Shown here: piece after piece, positions 37,085-43,951 of the stretch
How positions within the stretch are numbered: position 1 is the stretch's first letter
How the letters are laid out: each line of letters begins with the position of its first letter
Source of the DNA: Clostridiaceae bacterium
GTDB lineage: Bacteria > Bacillota > Clostridia > Acetivibrionales > Acetivibrionaceae
Assembly: GCA_012519925.1 (NCBI GenBank)
Contig: JAAYPF010000248.1
Location: 1 to 43,951 of the forward strand
Length of the DNA stretch: 43,951 nt
Direction of reading: 5' to 3'
Position numbers and translations under genes: made by a program
The notes under the pieces: model-generated
What the model was told of the DNA's origin: nothing
Seen by the model: only the letters and a program-made list of their open reading frames with translations
The model's database searches: none

Positions 37085-37579
37085 TTAGATACTTTTATTT
37101 GGACCTCTTTCGAAAAACAACCTTAATAATTCTCTTTCATCTTCAGACACCACTTTAATCCCATTTTCTTCGAGCAGCTCTGCAGTTACTCCATTTCCAA
37201 CCTTTAGGTTCCCTGAGAAAGTACCGTCATAAATATTTCCTTTGCCACACGAAGGACTTCTCGCTTTTAAAAGAGCTGTTTTGATATTCATTAATTTAGC
37301 AAGATTAAGCACTTCCCTTGCTCCCTTTATGAATTGCTCAGAAACATCAATGCCGTCTTTTCTGATAACTTTCGTTCTACCTTCTAGTACATCTTTGCCA
37401 TTTCCTCCTTGTATTTCGGCAGGGAGTCTTGGTGTTGCACATCCCCCAAGTTGTTCGGGGCAGACAGGGATTAGGTTGCACTTTAAAGCTAGTTGTGCGA
37501 TTTCATTATTATAATTGTTTTTCCCATTGTACTTACAATTTGTACCTAAAAAGCAAGCACTAATTAGTATAATTTTTAA
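37085..37579 (-). CDS. DUF523 family protein without a standard start codon
   Basis: One uninterrupted frame of 164 sense codons. It covers the whole DUF523 family: ILISACFLGTNCKYNG at the start, LIPVCPEQLGGCATPRLPAE, ALLKARSPSCGKGNIYDGTF and NGVTAELLEENGIKVVSEDE. The position where homologues have Met is TTA (37579-37577), directly after an in-frame TAG. The first in-frame ATG/GTG/TTG is the GTG at 37312, in the middle of the domain. A GGGG ribosome-like site lies 9 bases before an in-frame ATT (37573). Either a non-AUG start (ATT or TTA), a start-codon mutation, or a sequencing error. Conserved Cys residues suggest metal or cluster binding; function unknown. Confidence 0.7.
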   Translation of the reverse strand, partial: LKIILISACFLGTNCKYNGKNNYNNEIAQLALKCNLIPVCPEQLGGCATPRLPAEIQGGNGKDVLEGRTKVIRKDGIDVSEQFIKGAREVLNLAKLMNIKTALLKARSPSCGKGNIYDGTFSGNLKVGNGVTAELLEENGIKVVSEDERELLRLFFERGPNKSI

Positions 37580-37661
37580 CTACCCCTTTTCTACTTTTAT
37601 CTTAATTCGATTTAGCGATGAATTAAAGCTTTTTGGCTGTTAGTTCTTAATTAGCGATATT

Positions 37662-40019
37662 TCATTCCTCCATTTTCTTATTGCTTGTCTTTGTTCTTTT
37701 TTTGCTGGTCTTTACGGATTTCTTTTCGGACTTTTGCCTTTTCTTTTCGGACTTTTCTGCTCGCTTTTTAGTCTTATCTTTTTTCTTACCTTGTATATGG
37801 TTCAGTATATCTTTATCGGCTTTTACTTTCCGCTGACGTTTTATTTCTTTTTCTTCATTTGATATTTCAAAATCAATCTGTGCTTCCTCTTCATTATCAT
37901 CATTTTCAGCAATAGTAAATTCAATCTTTCTAGCTGCAACATCAGCTTTTGCAAGCACTACTTTAATCACATCACCTATACGATACATCTTTCGTGTCCT
38001 GTCACCAAGGAGACAATACTGTTTATCATTAAACGTATAATAATCGTCTTCCATGCTACTCATTCTAACAAGTCCTTCTATTGTATTGTCGAGCTCCACA
38101 AACATACCAAAGGATGTAACATTAGATATAATACCTTCAAACACTTGACCTTCATATTGCTTCATATACTCAACCTTTTTTAGATCTTCAGTGTCCCTTT
38201 CTGCCTCTTCTGCAACTCTCTCCCTTTGAGAGCACATCCTAGCTATCTCTGGCAGTGAGTCTATAAGGTATTCTTCTCTTTTTTCATTCATCTGACCTTT
38301 CAAATACTCCTTCATTATCCTGTGAATAATGAGATCGGGATATCTTCTTATTGGTGATGTAAAGTGACTATAATACTTCGCTGCTAATCCGAAATGTCCC
38401 TGATTTAATTGAGAATACCTTGCTTTTTGCAGGGATCTAAGCATGACAGTACTAATTATTCTCTCTTCTCTGGTGTTTTTGACTTTAGCTAGTAGATCTT
38501 GAAGTGCCTTAGGATGTATTTTTTTTATTCCTTTTAGATTATATCCTAAATTGTGTACAAATTCACTAAACGCTTCCATTTTATCAGTATCGGGCTCTTC
38601 ATGGACCCTAAACACAAAAGGGACATTTGCCCAAAAGAAATGTTCCGCTACCGTTTCATTACACACAAGCATGAATTCCTCAATTATTTTGTTTGCAATG
38701 GTTATCTCATATGCCTTTATTTCAACGGGCTTGCCCTTTTCATCAAGCAAAATCTTTGCTTCCTCGAAATCAAAGTCAATGGCACCCCTTTGCATTCGTT
38801 TGTTTCTAAGTATTAAAGCTAATTCTTCCATTGCTTTAAAATCTTCCAAAAGGTACTCGTATCTCTTTGTAATCTCTTCGTCCTTCTCAACAAGAATTTT
38901 ATAGACATTTGTGTAGGTCATTCTCTCATCGGTCTTAATTACGCTCTCGAACATTTCATGATCAACCACTTTACCGGTTGAATCTATCTCCATCATAACA
39001 GAAAAGCAAAGCCTATCCACCTGCGGATTAAGGCTGCAAATTCCGTTGGAGAGTTCCCTAGGAAGCATAGGTATAACCCTATCTACTAAGTATACACTAG
39101 TGCCTCTATTATAAGCTTCCATATCTAAAGAGGAATCCTCGGTAACATAGTGACTGACATCGGCAATGTGAACACCAAGCTTATAGTTGCCGTTTGGAAG
39201 CCTCTCTATCGACACGGCATCATCAAGATCCTTAGCATCTTCACCATCAATAGTAACCATGCGAACATCTCTCAAATCCCGTCTATCCTTAATCATTTCT
39301 TCAGTAACTGTTTGACCTATAGACTCAGCCTGTTTTATAACACTTTCCGGGAACTCTTCTGAAAGATTGTGTAGCTTTATTATTGATAGTATGTCCGCAC
39401 CCGCTTCATCCCTGTCGCCTATTATCTCAACTATTTTCCCCTCAGCATTTCTCCTTTTTCCCGGCCACAAAAGTATTTGTGCAACAACTTTCTGCCCGGA
39501 CTTTGCACCGTTCACTTCATCCTTAGGTATGAAAATATCTCCCGATATCCTTCTGTCATCGGGTATTACAAAACCAAAATACTTGCTACTTTCAAAAGTT
39601 CCAACAATGGTTTTGTTCATTCTCTCAATTATTCTGATTACTTCTCCCTCTGCCCTTTTGTCTCCAATAACTTTTTTGTTTATTCTTGCAATAACTCTGT
39701 CATTGTGCATAGCTCCATTTAATGAGTCAGCGGATATAAATACATCTTTAATATTTTCATCATCGGGAATAACAAAGCCGTACCCCCGTTCATTTCCCTG
39801 AAGCCTTCCAACTATCAGGTTCATTCTTTCAGGCACTCCATACCTATCTTTGTGGGTCTTAAATATCTTTCCCTCTGACTCTAATTCGTTCAAAACATTT
39901 TTAAACAACTGTATGTCTGTTTTAGGTACATCTAAAACAGTTCTCAACTCACCAAATAACAAAGGCTTATAAGCATCTTCTCGCATAAATTCCAAAATGC
40001 GTTCTTTTCTATCCATCAT
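37662..40019 (-). CDS. rnr: Ribonuclease R
   Basis: A 785-aa 3'-5' processive exoribonuclease. N-terminal winged helix (about 1-60), cold-shock domains (about 65-215), RNB catalytic domain (about 245-580) with DGEDAKDLDDAVSIERL (metal Asp residues), an S1 domain (EGQVFEGIISNVTSFGMFVEL) and a long Lys/Arg/Ser tail of about 55 residues. Degrades structured RNA and aids rRNA quality control and trans-translation. ATG at 40019 has no good ribosome site of its own; it overlaps the stop codon of a 12-codon upstream ORF that does, so coupled initiation is likely. Downstream of eno, secG and the HD gene, but a terminator sits between the HD gene and rnr. Confidence 0.96.
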   Translation of the reverse strand: MMDRKERILEFMREDAYKPLLFGELRTVLDVPKTDIQLFKNVLNELESEGKIFKTHKDRYGVPERMNLIVGRLQGNERGYGFVIPDDENIKDVFISADSLNGAMHNDRVIARINKKVIGDKRAEGEVIRIIERMNKTIVGTFESSKYFGFVIPDDRRISGDIFIPKDEVNGAKSGQKVVAQILLWPGKRRNAEGKIVEIIGDRDEAGADILSIIKLHNLSEEFPESVIKQAESIGQTVTEEMIKDRRDLRDVRMVTIDGEDAKDLDDAVSIERLPNGNYKLGVHIADVSHYVTEDSSLDMEAYNRGTSVYLVDRVIPMLPRELSNGICSLNPQVDRLCFSVMMEIDSTGKVVDHEMFESVIKTDERMTYTNVYKILVEKDEEITKRYEYLLEDFKAMEELALILRNKRMQRGAIDFDFEEAKILLDEKGKPVEIKAYEITIANKIIEEFMLVCNETVAEHFFWANVPFVFRVHEEPDTDKMEAFSEFVHNLGYNLKGIKKIHPKALQDLLAKVKNTREERIISTVMLRSLQKARYSQLNQGHFGLAAKYYSHFTSPIRRYPDLIIHRIMKEYLKGQMNEKREEYLIDSLPEIARMCSQRERVAEEAERDTEDLKKVEYMKQYEGQVFEGIISNVTSFGMFVELDNTIEGLVRMSSMEDDYYTFNDKQYCLLGDRTRKMYRIGDVIKVVLAKADVAARKIEFTIAENDDNEEEAQIDFEISNEEKEIKRQRKVKADKDILNHIQGKKKDKTKKRAEKSEKKRQKSEKKSVKTSKKRTKTSNKKMEE

Positions 40020-40054
40020 TTAGTTCTAGTGTGCTGCATGTATTCCAACAGCAT
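40016..40054 (-). CDS. 12-codon upstream ORF coupled to rnr
   Basis: AAAGGAGGAA is followed at once by an ATG (40054) that reads MLLEYMQHTRTK and stops at TGA (40018-40016). The stop overlaps the rnr start as ATGA. The only strong ribosome site before rnr belongs to this frame; its ATG is rather close to it. No family. Probably a leader for translational coupling. Confidence 0.4.
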   Translation of the reverse strand: MLLEYMQHTRTK

Positions 40055-40093
40055 TTCCTCCTTTTATTAATGTTTGTAAAAAACATATATCTA

Positions 40094-40143
40094 CAAAAAA
40101 ACCAAGATTAATAGAAGATAACTTATCTTACTAAACTTGGTTT
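40094..40143 (-). terminator. Terminator of the HD-domain gene
   Basis: AAACCAAG / CTTGGTTT outer stem (40099-40106 with 40136-40143) with an inner AAGATAA/TTATCTT stem, followed by T-rich sequence on the minus strand. Confidence 0.75.
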
Positions 40144-40224
40144 ATAGAATTCGATATATTTATTATTAGCATAAAAGTTAAACAATACTCTAAAATTAAT
40201 TTAAAATCAAATATATATTTCACT

Positions 40225-40758
40225 TTATAAAGCTTGAATAGCTTTCACAGAAATCTCCACAAGCTTTTCAAGATCTATATCTATATCTTTACAAGAACTG
40301 ATCTGCTCTAGTATTGTTGCTTTGATAAAACCTTCTTCTCCGATCTTCTCCATAACAAACTCCACAGTCAAATCTTCAACCTTTTTTGAAGGAAGTGCTG
40401 CCGTACAAGCATTCACAATCACTGCCATAGGACTCGCACAATAAAGAGCCTTATCAATCTTTCTTTTTCTTTCAATTCCATGATAATCATTATGAGCCTT
40501 GACAGCATAAACAATAGAACTTTCAACATCAAGGGTCTCTAGAATCTCCGCTCCAACTAAACCATGCTTTGTAGGGTCACCAGCAGTCTTATCATAATCA
40601 ATATCATGAAGCAATCCTGCCATTCCCCATTTATCTATATCTTCTTTAAAATAAAAAGCCAATTCCTTCATAATAGCTTCAACTGCAAGAGAATGTTTAA
40701 GTAGATTCTCACTCTTCAAACGACCTTTTAATTCTTCAAGTGCTTGTTCTCTTTCCAT
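40225..40758 (-). CDS. HD domain (HDIG-type) putative phosphohydrolase
   Basis: A 177-aa protein. Metal ligands are visible as His in NLLKHSLAVE, His-Asp in GLLHDIDYD, then DPTKHG and AVKAHNDYHG. This single-domain HD protein is usually annotated as an HDIG hydrolase; nucleotide substrate unknown. ATG at 40758 (MEREQALEEL) with GGAGGT 10 bases upstream; earlier in-frame starts lie within or before the ribosome site. Minus strand, about 240 bases after secG. Confidence 0.85.
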   Translation of the reverse strand: MEREQALEELKGRLKSENLLKHSLAVEAIMKELAFYFKEDIDKWGMAGLLHDIDYDKTAGDPTKHGLVGAEILETLDVESSIVYAVKAHNDYHGIERKRKIDKALYCASPMAVIVNACTAALPSKKVEDLTVEFVMEKIGEEGFIKATILEQISSCKDIDIDLEKLVEISVKAIQAL

Positions 40759-40966
40759 GGGAACCATTACCTCCATTTGTATGCTTATTAAACACGAAAA
40801 CAAAACTATTATTAAAAAACAGGTTCAGACTCCATAGGTATAACTAAACAACCAGAATAAAGTTGTCTCACATATATATTACTAAAATAAAACTATAATT
40901 ACAAGAAAAAATGAAGCCTTTGAAAAAAGTTTGGAAACAACATATAGAAAAAGATATATAATAAAT

Positions 40967-40993
40967 AAAACTGTGGAATTCCACAGTTTTATT
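40967..40993 (-). terminator. Terminator of secG
   Basis: Perfect palindrome AAAACTGTGG-AATT-CCACAGTTTT with T-rich sequence following on the minus strand, about 10 bases past the stop codon. Confidence 0.8.
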
Positions 40994-41001
40994 CATTATC
41001 A

Positions 41002-41238
41002 TTAGGAATTAAACATAATCTGTAAAACAATTGATGTTATTAAGAAACCTACTGCTGCTACCGCAGTCCATTTACCTAGAATAGCATCTACTGTCCTACC
41101 TTTGTTTTTACCGAAAAAAGTTTCTGCACCACCTGATATTGCACCGGATAATCCTTCCTGCTTAGCCGATTGAAAAAGGACTATTATTATCAAGGATACA
41201 CAAAACAATATGTGCAATATATTAACTGCTATTTGCAT
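41002..41238 (-). CDS. secG: Preprotein translocase subunit SecG
   Basis: A 78-aa membrane protein with two hydrophobic helices (about 5-25 and 55-75) joined by the conserved loop LFQSAKQEGLSGAISGGAETFFGKNKG. Part of the SecYEG channel. ATG at 41238 follows AGGAGGT by 10 bases; the GTG at 41250 lies in the ribosome site. Downstream of eno, as in many Firmicutes. Confidence 0.94.
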   Translation of the reverse strand: MQIAVNILHILFCVSLIIIVLFQSAKQEGLSGAISGGAETFFGKNKGRTVDAILGKWTAVAAVGFLITSIVLQIMFNS

Positions 41239-41408
41239 GCTAAAAAGCACCTCCTGTCAAATTAACATTTTAATTTTAGCATACAGAATATGAAAATACA
41301 AGCAAAACCTAAAGATTTTTCATCATTATATAATTTCGTAGTTTGCCAGGCAAAAATCTAATTTGCATTCTTTGTGACTAAAACTAATACTTCTAGGCTT
41401 GAAAGCTC

Positions 41409-42752
<1,344 letters not shown>

Positions 42753-42821
42753 TTAGTATATTTTATCCAAAAAACCTCATATTCAAACAAATTCTTTTAT
42801 TTTCATCAAAAACTATGTACT

Positions 42822-43760
42822 TTACGGTTCAACACCAAATACGTGTTTCCCGTTTAAATATAGTGTCACTCTGTTCCAGTGAATAAATGAATTTGAAACG
42901 GAATAGGAGTAATCATTTCTTTGATTATATAAACTCCAATCATTTTTAGCAAAACCAACCAAGAGTTCCACGCTATTACCCGCTCTAATTTCACCTGCTC
43001 CCTCGCTAAAACTTATCTCTAAGTAGCTGTCAGCATTATTCTTTTTATTTTTAAGTGCAACAAAACGTCCTATTACATTATTAGAACCATTTGTAAAAGA
43101 ATCACACCAGAAGGTTTCAAGCTGATTATTATCTTTAGTATAGTAATATCTTATTTTTATGTCAGACAACTTTATATTTTTACTTCCACTGTTAATAAGT
43201 TTAAACACCGGATGTATGGATTCAGTCTCGGAACTAGCTTTACCGTTTTTGTACCTAAGCTCTATCTTAGTTTCAGCTTTTGGTGGCTCAACTACAGATT
43301 TTTCAGGTGGCTTTGGTGGTGGCTTTGCAGGAGTTTTCACAGGTGGCTTTGTTTTTGTAGGTGTTGGCTTTATTGTTGCTGTTGGCGTAGGTGTAGGCTT
43401 CAATGTCGGTGTAGTAGTTGGCACTGTTGGTGTAACTGTTGGTGTTTCTATTGGTGTTACTGTTGGCGTTGCTATAGTATCTGTGATTGTAACCGTGGGG
43501 GTTAGCGTTGGTACTACCGTCGGTGTTATTGTAGTTTGAACCATTGGTGTAGCTGTTACCGTTGTAGTATTCTCTGGTGCCTTTGACCCTGTTGTAGATT
43601 CCGGTGTATTTGTTACTTTTACAGTATTATCTGGTGCTTTCTTTGATTCATTCCCTCTGTTATTAAAGCTTGAAAATAGTAGTATTATAACAATTAGTAA
43701 AGAAAAAACAAAAAATCCAATTACTTTTTTTCTTTTCTTTACATCATAAAACCATCTCAT
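42822..43760 (-). CDS. Membrane-anchored CBM3 (cellulose-binding) protein
   Basis: A 312-aa type II membrane protein. A short cytoplasmic start (MRWFYDVKKRKK) and one membrane helix (about 13-30) lead to a Thr/Pro linker (about 45-160) and a C-terminal family 3 carbohydrate-binding module (about 165-310): IELRYKNGKA, IHPVFKLINSGSKNIKLSDI, RYYYT, WCDSF, FIHWNRVTLYLNG. This extracellular half resembles the sensor part of cellulosome anti-sigma factors (RsgI), but the ~50-residue RsgI N-terminal domain is absent. Likely displays cellulose binding at the cell surface. Start ATG with a run of G just upstream. Confidence 0.88.
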   Translation of the reverse strand: MRWFYDVKKRKKVIGFFVFSLLIVIILLFSSFNNRGNESKKAPDNTVKVTNTPESTTGSKAPENTTTVTATPMVQTTITPTVVPTLTPTVTITDTIATPTVTPIETPTVTPTVPTTTPTLKPTPTPTATIKPTPTKTKPPVKTPAKPPPKPPEKSVVEPPKAETKIELRYKNGKASSETESIHPVFKLINSGSKNIKLSDIKIRYYYTKDNNQLETFWCDSFTNGSNNVIGRFVALKNKKNNADSYLEISFSEGAGEIRAGNSVELLVGFAKNDWSLYNQRNDYSYSVSNSFIHWNRVTLYLNGKHVFGVEP

Positions 43761-43802
43761 AAAATCCCCCCCGCTACAAGTTGTGTTTTGGTCTAAATAA
43801 CA

Positions 43803-43832
43803 ATTATACTATTTCAGCTTATTAATTATCAA
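43803..43832 (-). promoter_or_regulatory. Promoter of the CBM3 gene
   Basis: TTGATA (43832-43827), 18-base spacer, TATAAT (43808-43803) on the minus strand, about 43 bases before the ATG. It looks like a vegetative sigma-A promoter. The final ~120 bases of the window show no gene. Confidence 0.6.
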
Positions 43833-43951
43833 CTCAAACTTCGCACATAAAAAAGTAGTCTGAACCTTGAAAAATCAATAATTTTCGACCATAAAGCATG
43901 GCAAAATCCTCAGAAATATGGTAAAATATTATCAACCAAAATAATACATAA

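Noticed and set aside
43159-43539. Plus-strand Val/Gly-rich ORF
   Set aside because: Antisense shadow of the CBM3 protein's Thr/Pro linker.

Overview
The window is AT-rich (by eye about one third G+C) chromosomal DNA from an anaerobic, endospore-forming member of the Clostridia. The evidence is a GerM-type germination lipoprotein, a Prp protease next to an L27 with a cleavable N-terminus, an IreB/YqgF/DUF1292 set, RNase G beside two radical-SAM-linked genes, AMIN-domain amidases, and strong GGAGG ribosome sites with many TTG starts. A membrane-anchored CBM3 protein and several Thr/Pro-linker envelope proteins point to a cellulolytic lineage (Acetivibrio / Ruminiclostridium-like). That last step is inference.

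Layout. 1-2.7 kb: right edge of an integrated element, with a Rha-type phage regulator, a 59-aa acidic protein, a PD-(D/E)XK-like nuclease candidate and a tyrosine recombinase whose gene abuts tRNA-Arg(TCT). 2.7-2.95 kb: tRNA-Gly and tRNA-Arg behind a consensus promoter. 3-5.7 kb: rdgB, rph and a GerM lipoprotein, the same order as in Bacillus. 5.8-11.5 kb: galE, a 1021-aa multi-AMIN cell-wall amidase, and an orphan PilM. 11.7-14 kb: ruvC-ruvA-ruvB. 14.2-16.8 kb: argG-argH on the plus strand. 16.8-23.9 kb: mixed accessory or envelope genes (55-aa and 106-aa unknowns, deacetylase lipoprotein, LtaS-like enzyme, degenerate receiver with zinc ribbon, QueG-like Fe-S protein, DUF4364), then yhbY. 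24-31 kb: a CxxC miniprotein, obg, rpmA-prp-rplU with an L21 leader, rng, and the DUF2344 and radical SAM pair. 31.4-36.6 kb: DUF3048 lipoprotein, DUF1292, yqgF, an iron-sulfur aldo/keto reductase, ireB, mtaB. 36.7-43.8 kb: an HPr-like protein without the catalytic His, a DUF523 gene without a normal start codon, rnr with a short coupled upstream ORF, an HD protein, secG, eno, and the CBM3 protein.

Most of the window is housekeeping: ribosome assembly and processing, Holliday-junction repair, arginine synthesis, tRNA modification, RNA decay and glycolysis. The least explained material is the left-edge element, the degenerate signalling domains (pseudo-receiver, His-less HPr), a structured leader before the QueG-like gene, a dispersed ~60-nt intergenic repeat, and the non-canonical start of DUF523. 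No rRNA, CRISPR array or insertion sequence was seen.
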